Shown: piece after piece, positions 45,220 through 57,700 of the stretch
Layout: the number at the start of each line of letters is the position of its first letter
Numbering within the stretch: the first letter of the stretch is position 1
DNA from: Nephrocerus scutellatus
Lineage: Eukaryota; Arthropoda; Insecta; Diptera; Pipunculidae
DNA length: 64,000 nt
Direction of reading: 5' to 3'
NCBI GenBank assembly: GCA_947095585.1
Contig: OX352765.1
Coordinates: 21,482,254-21,546,253 of the forward strand
Notes under the pieces: model-generated
Database searches by the model: none
Seen by the model: the letters and a program-made list of their open reading frames with translations, nothing else
Told to the model about the DNA's origin: nothing
Made by a program: the position numbers and the translations under genes

Positions 45220-46194
45220 ATGGCTTCTACGATGCAATTGGAGTTTGCCCAGGCGATGTCCGACTTCAAGACAATGTTTCCGGACATGGACCGCGATGTG
45301 ATCGAGGCGGTTCTACGTGCCAATCAAGGCGCTGTCGATTCAACAATCGATCAGCTGCTTGCGATGAGCACAGATAATCAGGTAAGTGCGGTATGATTTC
45401 CCCCTTTTAAAATGGTCTGGCAATAAGTTTATCAGCCAATTTTGCTCCATCGACAGAATGAGAAGCTGCGCAATGAGCTTGATTGTGGGCCTAGACCAGC
45501 AGATAGTCCAACACGCAGCCTCATAAATCTATCAGAACCCGATTTGCTTATTGCAACGAATGATATGACAGCTGATACTAGCGTCCAACTTATCGATACG
45601 TCCGATTCAATCACAACAACGACTACATCGGCAATACCGCATGCAGGTGCTGGTAATACTCTGCTGAATATATCATCAGCTTCGCCACATCATCAGCAGA
45701 CAATGAATACAGGTGCTTCGCCTAAGCAAAGGTCAGCACTGTCAGCTGTTACCGCAACACCGAGTACACCATTGAAACGTGGCGCCGCTACACGTAAATG
45801 GAATCCACCTATTCTAGGTCCACTTCCGCCAGGCTTTCTGCGCCTGCAATCGAGTCAAATTGAGGCAACATCCCGCGATTTCGATCTGCCCGATGAACAA
45901 TTCGCCATGATGCTGCAAAACGAGGAGTTTATGAACGAGCTTCGCTGGAATCAGGATTTCATGACTGCCCTCGAAAAGGAACAGCACGATAAGTCGAAAA
46001 CAGAAGATGATGCAGTCTTCAAGGAACGTCTCAAGCACATGGGTAAAGTGTCACGCAAGAAATTCCTTCAGATGGCTCGAGTTTTCACATGGCAGCGCAA
46101 CAAAAAGACTACCTCGGCTAAACAAATCGACTCATTGCCACTGAAGGAGGAGCCCAGCGACGATGAAGAACATCAGCTGCATGTACGCAAGTAG
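45220..46194 (+). CDS. CUE domain-containing protein, CUEDC1-like
   Basis: Two exons, 45220-45381 and 45457-46194, joined in phase 0 across a 75-nt intron (GTAAGT...CGACAG); 299 residues. Residues 5-50 form a CUE domain, a three-helix ubiquitin-binding module: DFKTMFPDM with the Met-Phe-Pro signature (19-21), then a second helix and the di-Leu at 46-47 (IDQLLAM). A Ser/Thr-rich, low-complexity linker follows (about 75-140), then a conserved block GPLPPGFLRL (residues ~161-170) and a charged segment with FAMMLQNEEFMNELRWNQDF (~184-203), as in human CUEDC1, and an acidic tail EEPSDDEEHQL. CUEDC1 is linked to ubiquitin and membrane-trafficking processes, but its role is poorly known. The stop codon TAG overlaps a donor-like AG|GTAAGG. 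It sits alone among mobile elements. Confidence 0.85.
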
Positions 46195-47110
46195 GTAAGG
46201 AGGCAATCGGATAAGTTATGACAAGTCCAACATAGTAAAAGACACAATCGGCGTCATGACTGTTGGCCCAAGGCAAGGTACCGAAATGTTGTAACGACTT
46301 TACAAGCTGCTGTAAATTCGGTTTGTCTGGTAAATTTTAGTCTGAAATTCGATTGATGATCCAATGTGGTGTTTTTATTTGTGTTATATTTCTACTGTTA
46401 TTGTTATAGAAATTTATACATATATATACATATATATACATATATACATTATATTATTTGTTATTCGACGCGCTAGACAAAGAATTATGCAAAGAATTCG
46501 TTCTGTTTGAAATTTACCAAATACGTAGAAACAACAAAAAATAAGATTGCATTTCGCTGTATACTCGTAGATTTATTTCTGATGGTTGACGTTATAAAAA
46601 AAAAAAGAAATTATCAGCGATTTGTTATTAAAATTATCCGATTATGATAGCAAGTCAACCAACAACAACAGCAAGCAATGCACCGATTCATTTACAATCA
46701 ACGTCCTTCTTTTATCGATTATAGAACTTGAAGTTTCAAGTTCAACTTTGTGTAAAATAAGACTTTTTGTTATTGTCCTGGATAGTAGATAAGAATTATT
46801 GTAATGAAGACAATTTGTCCCACTTCTTAGGCGAGCTTTTGCAACAACCTACAATAATAATATCAATTGCTACCAAAAAAGGTTAATTTTTCTCAGTTCG
46901 TAATAACAAAAACGAAGATGAGTTATATTTTCTCTGACTGTGTGCAATATTGAAAGTATAAGCATTAAAATCTTATGTGTTATATAACTGATTCAAGTTT
47001 TATGGGCGAAATTGTCTTACCACTATACATGCATAATATTTGTAAGATAATTTGCAGAATGTATAAAGATGAGGAATCCTGAAGAAACAAGGTTGTTTAT
47101 AAAGCCCGCT
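46195..47110 (+). other. Probable 3' UTR of the CUE-domain gene
   Basis: No coding signal. Contains an ATATATAC microsatellite at 46416-46450. No clear AATAAA was fixed, only AATAAG variants near 46540 and 46758. Confidence 0.4.
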
Positions 47111-47123
47111 GCATAATATTTAT

Positions 47124-47752
47124 TTAAACATTTTCACATATCCTGTAAAATATCCACCTACCTGCTCTGTTAGCTCTTAAATATGTATTAAGCGATTGAA
47201 ATTGAACTTTATGTAAAGGGACTTTCAAATTAAGCGGTTTATTTTTCAGCCCCTTGTGCCATACCTTATAGAAGGCTTGATTGATATCTATAAACAAAGC
47301 TGAAGAATTATGTTTATCTTTGAAGGCTCGTCTAATTATTGTAATTTTGCGATGCACCTGTTCAATAGTATTCTGTCTTCTCTTGAATCCAAATTGGTGC
47401 AGGGGTATTACATTTGAATCGTCAATGTATGGCATAAGGTGGTCCAGAATAAGCTTCTCGATATCTTTGATGCAATTGGTAGAAGGCTTATTGTTCTATA
47501 TGAGCTTACTTTAGTAGGATCTTTTCCCGGTTCAGCGATTATGATTATATCGGACGGCCTCCAGAAGTTCCGGAAATATTTTACGCGTAGTGATGCATTG
47601 AATATGTGTAGAAACTGAGTTACGGCACCCTTTGGTAATTCCTTCATCATTTTCGGAGTAATACCATCGCCTTCAGCAAGCGACTTTAAGTTTTTGATAG
47701 CTCCTGTCAAGTTTTTAATCTTTATTTTAAAAGGAACTTGCAACGCCATAAC
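47124..47752 (-). pseudogene. Jockey-clade LINE reverse transcriptase fragment
   Basis: Minus strand: IKNLKSLAEGDGITPKMMKE, WRPSDIIIIAEPGKDPTKVS, SYRTISLLPIASKI, a frameshift near 47430, then LHQFGFKRRQNTIEQVHR and ALFIDINQAFYKVWHKGL (first catalytic motif), NTYLRANRAGRW. It differs from the other LINEs in the window and represents a further family. Ends before YADD. Confidence 0.8.
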
Positions 47753-47827
47753 AGGGATTGCGGGGAGAGTTTAAGGATTTGAGTACTTATTTGGAGTAAG
47801 GACTTCACTGAAGTGGACGTATTCATA

Positions 47828-47995
47828 TGTATATCCGATGGACAACACTTTTTGTAAATAATCGGGCCCCGGGCTCGTGGGGCACTCATACAAATTTTTA
47901 GAAAGAAAGTACCCGCTTTTCTTCAAATTTTATACGCATGTGTATCTCCGATGGACAACAGTCCGATACGCATGTGTATCTCCAGTGGACATTTT
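47828..47995 (-). repeat. Dispersed repeat, family H, two units reversed
   Basis: The plus strand reads TCCGATGGACAACACTTTTT, GGGCCCCGGGCTCG, CTTCAAATTTTATACGCATG, TGTATCTCCGATGGACAAC and again GCATGTGTATCTCCAGTGGAC: two minisatellite units in reverse orientation. Confidence 0.6.
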
Positions 47996-48184
47996 TAGAG
48001 TGATCGGGATAGGGGGCTCGTTAGTTCTTATGTGTGTCCTTAGTATGTCCTTAGTTCTGGCATTTTTTTACACTAAGGAAGTTTAGTTCCCTTCTAAGGT
48101 GAATTTTCACCTTAAATCCAAGAGTATGGGTTATTTTGTGGATTTTGTTAATATTTTCGCTGTTCTCGAAGGTAAACAAAAGCA

Positions 48185-50200
48185 TACATCATCATATTTG
48201 CCTCTACGACCAGGATCCGGTCTTGGCCTGGTTCCTATCGATAAAAAAGATTGCGACCTCGATGTTGGATTAAGAAATAATTTTGGGTGTAGAAGTTCAA
48301 AATGTAAGTATGTTCGACTTTTAAATTCTTACATCCTCCCGCAAAAAGTCTCTTCACCGTTCCCGATTTCTAGCCGATGTCATCCCGTTTTGCGTCCCTA
48401 AACTCTGGGCGTCCTGGTCTACGCCATCCTTGCAGCGTATGTTTGGCCGGCCTCGCTGTCGTGTTCCATAAATCCGACCGCAAAGGACTTTCCGAGCAGG
48501 ATCCTCTTCGCTCATGCGAGCTAGGTGTCCTGCCCACCGGAGTCTACCGAGCTTATTTCTCTTCACAATGTCGACATCGCGGTAACGCTCGTACGCCAAT
48601 AATTCTACGTAAGACTTTTCTCTCGAAAGCGGCTTAGAGGTCCTAATGCTTTTTGCTAAGCACCCAAGTCTCGGATCCATATGTAAGTACTGGTATGACC
48701 ATTGTCTTATATATCAGTAGCTTGGATGTTCTGGTTAAGTTCTTGGATTTTAAGAGTCTTGACAGACTATAGTAGGCTTTGATGGCTTTAAGCAACAGTA
48801 CGCGTATTTCTGGTTCCTTGCTGTTAACCGCTGCTACAGTTGACCCGAGATAGTTAAAGCTTTGCACTACTACGCGCTCCACTATTTTAATTGACCAATG
48901 TTGGACCTATACTCGCAGTCGTGGCCACCATGTAGTTTGATCTGCTCTCATTTATGTGCCGCCTGCTCGATCTGGATGAAAGCTTCCTGTACAGCTGCTC
49001 TTTGGTTTCTACCAACGATGTCAATATCGTCTGCGTAAGCCAGTATCTGAGTGGACTTATAGGGGGATTGTTTCTCTCGCCGTTACGTCAGAGTCTCGGA
49101 TCACTTTCTCCAACGCCAGGCTGAAGACGACGCAGGCCATTCCATCCTTGATAGTGATCCTGGCTTATAACATTGGTCATGGTCAACCTACATAGTCGTG
49201 TCAGTTTATTTGGGATGCCGAATTCTCTCATGGCATAATAAAGTTCTACTCTGGCTATGCTATTATAGGCGGCTTAAAAGTCTATAAAAAGACGGTGTAG
49301 TAAGTTTTGAGATACCCAGGTGGCTTTTTGGATATTTTTACGCGCAAACGTTGTACTCACAACGACCAAGTTATTGCTTGCTGCCATCTCTATGACTCGT
49401 TGTCCATTGTCATTAGTGTTCTCGTATACGCTATGGGTGCCTGAATACTGGCTCACTACCTATTTTAGCATTCATATCGCCCAGAATAATTTTTACATCA
49501 TACTGAGGGCAGGCATGGAGTTCCCGTTCGACTGATTCAAAGCCTTCTTCTTTTTCATCATCTGGGCAATCCTCTGTAGGGGCGTGTACGTTTACGAGGC
49601 TTATGTTTTTAAATTTGCCCCGCACGCGAATGGTACATAGCCGTTCATTTATTGCTTTAAAGCCGATAACGGTGGGTTTCATTCTTTTGCTGACTAGAAA
49701 CCCCACCCGGAGCACATGATATCTTGCATGACAGCTATAATACATATTTTTCATTTTCTGATTTTTGTAAGACACCATTCTCCGTCCACCGCATCTCCTG
49801 AATTGCTGTTATGTCAGCATTATATTTGGACAGGGTATCGGCTAGCTGCTGTGCAGCTCGAGCTCTAAACAGTGAGCGTACGTTCCATGAGAAAATTCTT
49901 AAATCGTGTAGCCGTTTTCGTTGCCGTGATCGTCGTCCGTCATCAGTATATCCGAGGATGATTTTGGGTTCCGTAATAATAATTTTTTACAGGCGAGGTT
50001 ATTGGCCACGCGCCAACCTTACTTTGAAGAGACTAGCCTGATCATTTCGCTTTTTCTGCATTGAAGGAAAATTACTGGCGGCCACCACTTGGAGGTTTGA
50101 TCGCACTTCCACCAGTCAGAGATAGTTACGGCCACCTGCAATTCTAGAGCATTCTGTGCTATTCCCCCTATTCTGCTGATGGCTGACCGCCATTTTGCAT
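48185..50200 (-). pseudogene. RTE-like (CFDP2-type) LINE with a large internal deletion
   Basis: Read leftward: 5' untranslated region (50200-49970); EEP-type endonuclease (about 49900-49275) with FLVSKRMKPTVIGFKAINER, LVNVHAPTEDCPDDEKEE, VKIILGDMNAKIGSEPVF, NDNGQRVIEMAASNNLVV, then RKNIQKATWVS; an abrupt join at about 49280 to the RT (IDF.AAYNSIARVELYYAM); thumb SFNYLGSTVAAVN; C-terminus LGRLRWAGHLARM and GRPNIRCKDG; 3' end with an ATG-repeat tail at 48190. The middle of the endonuclease-RT linker and RT fingers is missing. About 110 bases of foreign DNA lie at 48229-48338. It is the parent type of the mini-element at 30253. Confidence 0.85.
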
Positions 50201-51269
50201 AGTGTCATTTATTACTTTAACTTAAAGATTTGACTCAGAGATTTTTTCGGTAAGTAGGTACTCTATATAGGAGTTCATACGTATCACTATTTTCTACTAT
50301 GATAGGATGTGGAGCCTTTTTTCTTTCTGCTCCGTTTGCTTAGGTTTGCCAGAATTTACTCGAAAAATGTCATTGGAATACGAGAATGGAATACGCCTAC
50401 TTTGTTTTATAAAGAAAAAAAAAATAGAGAAGAGTTTTTTGACAGCCGAGTAGAGTACTGTAGTTATGGGTAGTCAGTTTTAAAACACCAAAAACTACTG
50501 GAATTTGTGAGTTTTGTTAAGTTTTGGTTAAATACGTCGATGAAAAGCCCCCTAAAGAATATTTCCTCCTACTTAAGTTCTTTTTGAAAAAATTTTATCG
50601 AAGAATAGTAGAGTTTTGATTTAAAAACCCCTCGTTTAAAGTACATATTTACTAAATATTTAACCTACCAATATAAACAAAAGAAACATCTGAAATTTAC
50701 GAATATTCAACAAAAATCCTACCATACTCAATATGAAATAGAAACTATAATGTAAGAAGAAGAAAAAAACCTAGTCACTTTTTAACTTTAAACAGAAATA
50801 AAATGTGCATCTACGTAAACTATAGATTTAAAATTATAATAAATAATTGCAATTATATGAAATAGGAACTAGAAATAATTATTAACGATAATGTTTGTCT
50901 GTCCGGTGAGGCACCTTTTAGGTTTCACCGGACTGGAAAGATAAACTGTAGGAGTATTTATAACAAAATCGAAAACGAAAAAGAGTACATCTATTCAATT
51001 GAGATATTTAATTAATTTAGTAATTATGATAGTCGACCGAGTACATCACTATTACACAACATAAAATAAACATTTACATAAAAATACATATAAACAAACC
51101 AATTATAAAAGAAGAGCCAACAAATATATAAATATTATCCAGTTAATCTGTGCAATTGTAAAAAATAATAAAAACTACATATTCCGGAGTTTAATTTACT
51201 TTTGTTCCAGTAATACCCAAATGATTTTAATTGCCTTGATTTATACACAGAGTATTCAACTGTCGGAAA
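50201..51269. other. Unique AT-rich DNA with one hairpin
   Basis: No gene. 50901-50933 forms a hairpin with 9-bp perfect arms GTCCGGTGA / TCACCGGAC. Confidence 0.4.
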
Positions 51270-51585
51270 CTATCAGAGAGGAGCCCCAGGAAAAGGTTTG
51301 AAAGGTTTCTTAAAACCTCTTTGCGCTATTCATGCGGCTATACGGTATTCGATACCAAAGAATGGTTCTGTTCCTATATTCGCAAGCTGATCCGCTGCTT
51401 CGTTGTATTTTATGTGTCTCGGCACCCAGTACAGACACACTTTGTTGTTCTCATCAAATCTGTTTAGTTTTGCCCAGCACTCCTCAGTCAGTCTTAACGC
51501 GTGATGTGTGATGCATCCAGTGCCCTAATTGCTGATTGAATGTCCGCCATGATGGCTATTCTCTCCCCCATGTACTTTTTTCCAA
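51270..51585 (-). pseudogene. R1/LOA-like LINE RNase H fragment
   Basis: The minus strand reads IMADIQSAIRALDA, HALRLTEECWAKLNRFDENN, KVCLYWVPRH and YNEAADQLANIGTEPF, the second half of a LINE RNase H domain. The GHxG motif is changed to RHIKYN. Not from the same copy as the element that follows. Confidence 0.7.
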
Positions 51586-51599
51586 ATTCAAGTGATCAC

Positions 51600-51860
51600 A
51601 TCTTTTAATGGCATGTACCTTTGCTTCGAATGTACTGGGGTACTGGGATACTTCCACACCACTGCCTTCTATTACTCACGACACGAAAGACACGAAAAAC
51701 CTAGTTGCCGATCACCAACGATCCAAGTGGCTGAGTCAACTCAAGAATTACACGCTAGGATCCAAAAAGCTCTGGTGTACGGTCAGAGGTATTTTTGGGA
51801 AAACCCAAACCCAACCCAGCATTTTCATTTAATGACCACCAATACGGTTAGGTTAGGTAT
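51600..51860 (+). pseudogene. LINE linker fragment
   Basis: Plus-strand THDTKDTKNLVADHQRSKWL and QLKNYTLGSKKLWCTVRGI resemble the linker between endonuclease and RT (compare KLWSTIKELSN at 1260). Only about 80 codons. Confidence 0.45.
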
Positions 51861-51949
51861 GGGTGACTGTCGGTAGGAAGGCGACCCACTTAGACCAATA
51901 GATGATCCATTGTGATGCCACATGGATCGAGAAGATTTCTCGCTCGTTA

Positions 51950-54730
51950 GAGCTTCAAATGAAGCGTAGAAGACTTTTCATGTCAGTGCTTGACATATCG
52001 TTAAGGTCGTTGTAAAAGAATGCTCCCAAATGGAGCTTACGCTTTAGAGAAAGAGCTGTGCATGTGCAGAAAAGGTGAAGAATGGTCTCTTCCACTTCCT
52101 CGCCCATGCAGCTTCTGCAGAAGTCATTGGAGAATACACCGAGCCTTGCTTCATGCTTTCCTATTACACAGTGCCCAGTTATTACACCTATCGTAGCGCC
52201 TATGTGCACTTTGTTTAGAGAGATCAATCCAGGTTTGGCCAGATCTGTCTTTTCGCTTCATAAGTTATACCATTTGTCCATCTAAGGTTGGTTTTATCAG
52301 TAGCATCCTACTTTAATATGAATTTGCATGTAGCAATCGGTATGCCTACAGAACCATTTTCAGATAGAAGGGACAGCGTAGTACCATTTTTAGCGAGTTC
52401 ATCAGCACTGCAGTTCCCCAGAATGTCCCTATGCCCCGGCACCCAATTCAGATGAATGTTGAACTGCTCCGCCATCTCCCTGAGAGTTGATCGGCAGTCT
52501 AGGGCTACAATAAAGTCCGTAGAGACTGATTCTAGGGATCTCAAAGCTGCTTGACTATCCCAGATGATGCGGATATCCTTAGTGGAGATGACGTTTCTTT
52601 TCAGCCAAGACTGGACTTCTTTAATTGCCATTATTAAGAAGACGCAAAGAGAGACTTTTACTTAGCGTTTATGGAAAAACACCTCCGCCTTCACCATCAT
52701 CAGTTTTTGACCCGTCAGTATAAAAACTGATTGATTCGTCTTCCGAGATAGTACCTTCTTTCCAAAGTGGTTTGGATGGGTTGGTGACCAGGAAGTTTTT
52801 GTTGTAGTTGCGGAATGGTATAGTCTATACCTCCTGCTGGAGCCCTAAATAGATTCAGAATAGAGGATTTTTCGAATTCATTTCTTATCCACTGGGAGGT
52901 AGCGTTGAGGCGTATAGCCGCGCTAGCAGCAATTTGTCTGCTGAATACGTCGAGTGGTGTTATGTTGAACAGTATGTCTAGTGCAGCGAAGTGGGTGGTG
53001 CGAAGAGCTCCGCTCATACATAGAAAATCCGAACTTTGGACTTTGCTTAGTTTGCCGCGATTTATTGCTTTGTCTAAGGCAGTCCGCCAGACCACCACAC
53101 CATACAGCTTTAAAAATGAATAGAGACAGACTGATACGTCTGAGATCTTTTAGAATGGCGTGTGAGTATTTGCACGCTTTGGATATGAAAACCACTTTCA
53201 CCTCTCTTCATAAATCCGGACTGTGGACCAACTCTAGACAACTCTTTAGAATTACTTCTAACACAGGTAGGGTAATATCTGAGGGTCGTTTGGCGTTCGG
53301 CTGGTATTATACCGTCTGCAGACTTGTATGGTTTGAAGCTGTGCACTGCCCAAAGCAATCTGTCCCCATTAATAAGATCATGAGATATGTGTGATAAAGA
53401 GTTTGACCTATTAAGGTTAATGTTTCTTATGACATGAGAGCTACCTGGAAAGTTGGTGCCTAGTAGCTGGAGTCAGTCCACGAGCCGTCAGCTTTTTTCA
53501 AACAGCTAGGCATTGTAGGATTAGTTGAGAGTACTTTCCTAAGCCTTGAAGCCTCGGAGGACTCTTCTATTTTTCCACAGAAGAGTCTCCAGGATAAACG
53601 TTTGACTTTTCTGAGTTCTTTTACCACCAATACGACAACAGAAAGAAATGTGCATACCATTTTTCAAGACGATTCGTCGAACATCCACCAGCAGATCACG
53701 AAAAATCATTCTACCTTCATCGACCTATAGGTGCAAGAATGCTAAACCTTCTAAGACGCTTGGGCAGGACTGGATTTTTTTATAAGACACCCCTAGCCCA
53801 ATTGGCTGACACTTCGATCTATTGTATCATAGTGTAGTGAGATTGACCACCTTCCTAATGAAATATAGTATGTCCTCAGTGGCAGAGTTTCTCAGATCTG
53901 CCGACGAACATATTGACTTAAGGAAACCATCATTAACCAAAATAATAATAATGTGCACGGATGATTCATCATCCTCCGATCAGAACCTAAATTCAATGTC
54001 TGAGCATGGATTAATTTTGCTAAGGTGATACCGCAAGTCACAGTGACTTGTAAGAAAGCTCGCCAGGTTTCTAATGCAATCCTTGTCTAAATCAAGGATT
54101 TCCTTGTAGGAAAAATTGTTTGGACTGTCTCATCCCTGATACATTTTCCCAATGGGTCAGAGGAAGCTTGTGCCTTCAATTATTAATCAGCGCTGTGGTG
54201 GCAGCCCAGTTGACATCAAATTAGGGTTCCGGTCCTATGAACGCAGATTCAAATCGAGCCCTAGTTCATCTGCATATTCGTTGCCTGCAATTCCTTGGTG
54301 AGCTGGGACCTAGCCAAGCTGCACCCTGTTATGCCTTGCTAGGGATTGCAGTGCATCGTAGCAGGATTTAACTGATTAAGAGTCCATAACGCTGATAACT
54401 GATATGCTGCAGTCCCCTATGGACTCGATAGGTGCAGGAAGCATATCTATTTTGGAGGATGGAGACTTAGGATCGTATCTGGAAGGGGCATGTGCCAATT
54501 TGCCGGGAAGGTCAAACCTGATATGTTGATGATCAGACAAAGAGGCGTCATTGGACACATGCCAGTTTTCAACGATACTAGATATAAATGGACTGGCGAG
54601 TGTGAGGTCAAGTACCTCCTCGCAAATTGCATTTATGAATGTGGGTTTAGAGCCTTTATTTACAATTTCTACATTACTACTAATATGATGCATTGTCGGT
54701 TGTTGTCCTGGCAGTGTTGTATGAGGTTCT
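51950..54730 (-). pseudogene. R1/LOA-like LINE with RT deleted
   Basis: Read leftward: endonuclease C-terminus (54693-54376) PTFINAICEEVLDLTLASPF, NWHVSNDASLSDHQHIRFDL; linker (53660-53460) ELRKVKRLSWRLFCGKIEE, RKVLSTNPTMPSCLKK; RT fingers and palm not found; post-RT block (53100-52720) SSDFLCMSGALRTTHFAALD and RRYYLGRRINQFLY; RNase H (52631-52310) IRIIWDSQAALRSLES, HLNWVPGHRDILGNCSADEL; Cys knuckle (52227-51955) CRSCMGEEVEETILHLFCTC. Order and words fit one LOA/R1-like element that lost its RT core between about 53340 and 53460 and suffered frameshifts. Confidence 0.8.
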
Positions 54731-54769
54731 GAACCTCAATACATGATTTTTGGATCTGCGATGGTTTGC

Positions 54770-57700
54770 TTTTTTTTTTTTTTTTTTATAATTCGCGCAC
54801 GCTTCAAGGGGTTCGCACCCTTATAATGCTCGGCTATATGCTTGGCACAGCGTGGGCGTTAAGGAAGAGGAGGAGAAAAGAGGAGATGTCTATGAGCTTG
54901 TGTTTTGAATGCCTGTGGATCAAAGTGATGTGGGAAGACAGATCTTGGCAGAGCATTCCACATACGAGTTGTACGGCTGAAGAACGAATCCCTGAATTTA
55001 ACTGTACGTCCGAAGATGGGCTTAAGGGTAAACTGATGAGCATTTAGAGCGCCACGAGTATTGCGGTTGAATTCAAGGAGAGGTGGCATGCAGCTGGCTA
55101 TTTCTCTTGAGCACCGCTGGTAGAAGAAGCGATAAAATAGTGACAAGCAAGAAACGTTCCTGCGGTGTTCAAGCGAATCAATCGATTTCACTATATTTTC
55201 GTCACCGATAAGTTTTATCGCGCGGTTTTGTATTCTATCTAGCTGATGCAAAGTAGTCTTAGGCGCACCAGACCAGATATGGCAATTGTACTCAAGTTTT
55301 GGGCGAATAAAAGCCTTGTAAATGGTAGCCAGATCAGAGGGAGTGAAATATTTCTTGCACCGGGCTAGAAAACCTAAACATTTCGCAGCATTTTTAGCGA
55401 CGGTAAATATGTGGTCATTCCAACGAAGCTTGTCGTTAACGCACATACCGAGAATTGCGAGATTTTCAGTTTCCTCGATGCAAGTGCCATTCATGGATAA
55501 TGGCATGGGGTTTAGGATTCGCTTGGACGACAGGATTGTTTTCTCCCCATTGTATTATGCTGTCAAGGTCAGAATTTAACGTGCTTAACATACGAAGTTG
55601 TTTGAGTTCCACATCAGAGGTGGAGGGACGTTCCTCAAACTTATATGAGAATCTGAGAGTGCTGTCGTCAGCGAAAGAGTGAATTGGATTAGAAGTCACA
55701 GATAAGAGATCATTAATAAAAATGAGGAAGAGTGTCGGGGACAGAACAGAGCCCTGGGGAACGCCAGCATTTATGTGGTGTATTTCAGATTTGAAACCGT
55801 CTAAAACAACTTGAATTGAGCGGTCCAAAAGATAGCTTCTAATCCATTGAAGCAGTTTATCATCGACACCATAAGCACGCATTTTAGACAAAAGAGCTTG
55901 ATGCCAAACTCTGTCAAATGCCTTTGAAATATCGAGTTGCTTTCTCCAAAATGATGCAAAGATCGGTTCCACTGTTCGGTGAGATAAACCATCAAATCAC
56001 CAGTAGAACGTTGCCCACGAAACCCATACTGCCGGTCACTAAGGATTACGTTGGTTTCAAGATATTTCTTAAGCTGATAATTGATCAGCGTTTCCATGAC
56101 CTTGGAAAGAATGGATGTAAGTGCTATGGGTCGGTACGAAGAAGGAGACGACGGTTCGCCTTTTTTGGGTATGGGCTGGACAAATGCTGTTTTCCAACTT
56201 CTCGGGAAGAGTCCAGAAGAGTAGGATAGATGGAAAAGCTTACGCAATAGTAATGCCAGCTTGGAAGAACACCTCTTCAGAACTAATGGAGAAATACCAT
56301 CTGGACCAGCGGATTTGTATGTGTTAAGATCATTTAAAACTCTAGCAACTGCACGAGTACGAACAAATATCTGTCCCATAGAGTGTTCAATACTCTGAGG
56401 TGCAGGAGGCGGCAATGCACAATCTGGAAGCGTAGAGCTAGCTGCGAAATGCGCAGCAAACAGATTGGCCTTGTCCATAGAGCTGACAACTGGAATGTCA
56501 TTATAAATGAGCGTTGGAATCGACGACGAGGCTGAATTTTTGATTCTTTTCACGAAAGACCAAAAATTTTTACTACCTATGGGACATTGTAGTATTTTTT
56601 GCCTTAATTTTCGGTCGTAGGCGAATTTGACTCGCCGAAGATGGGCATTGCAATCATTTCTTGCTCGTTTAAACTTTTTTCGGTTTTCCTCGGAAGGGTT
56701 TGCTTTGTAAAACCGAAAGCATACCTCTCTAATCCTAGAAGCCTCTTTACAGCTCAAGTCATACCATCCATCTTCCTTTGATTTGATAGATTTATTCCTA
56801 AAAGGGATAAACTTTCTCATACCAATAAGAATGATGTTTGTTATTGCATCAGCGGCGGCATCCACGTTGCTATCGCGAAACAATAGCGACCAGTTATAAC
56901 TCCCAAAGAAGTTGTTAAGGCCGTCCCAATTGGCTTTCTCGTATTGCCATACTATTTTTTTGGGAGTTTTTTCTCTAACTACGTGGTTTATTAACGAGAA
57001 ATTAGCTGATACTACACAATGGTCTGATGAGCCTAGGGGCGATGATACATTGACGGAGTATTTATCAGGACGAGAGGTAAGGAACAAGTCTAGGGTGTTT
57101 GCGGAATGATTTGCAATGTCAGGTATTCGTGTAGGCTCATTTACAAGCTGAGTAAGGTGATTAAACTCAGCGAATAACTCAACACACCTTCCTTCGAGTG
57201 TTGTCTGGCCAGAATGGCGAAGCCACCCAGAATTGTGTACATTGAAATCGCCCGCAATAACGATTTCCAATTCTCAAGATGGAATCAGACAGTGCATCAA
57301 ACTCGCTCTGAGTTGAAACACTGTCTAAGTGGGGGCTTCTGTAAAGGAAACAGTAGTAGATGTTGCGCTCATGTACCTTTACTTTGAGCCAAATGAAATT
57401 GAATTCCGGATTGGAACTTTGGCTAAATTGAGGCAAAAGCTGAAACGCAACATCTCTACGAACATAGATTGCGAGTCCGCGTCGAGGGAAAAATAATGGC
57501 ACCAAGCTATACCCAGGTAGATTAAATTCCGATGCATCAGAATTATCAAATACCTGAGTTTCACTCAGTGCCAGAATTGCTGGCCTGTGGACATGTACAT
57601 GGTTAAACACAGCGAACGAATTCGTTCTCAGTCCACGTATGTTGCTGAGATCCACTCTGAAAACACACATAACTACAACAAACAAACACACAAAACACAA

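Noticed and set aside
46416..46455. AT-rich repeat as replication origin or matrix attachment site
   Set aside because: It is a plain ATATATAC microsatellite in the 3' UTR region; sequence alone does not support more.
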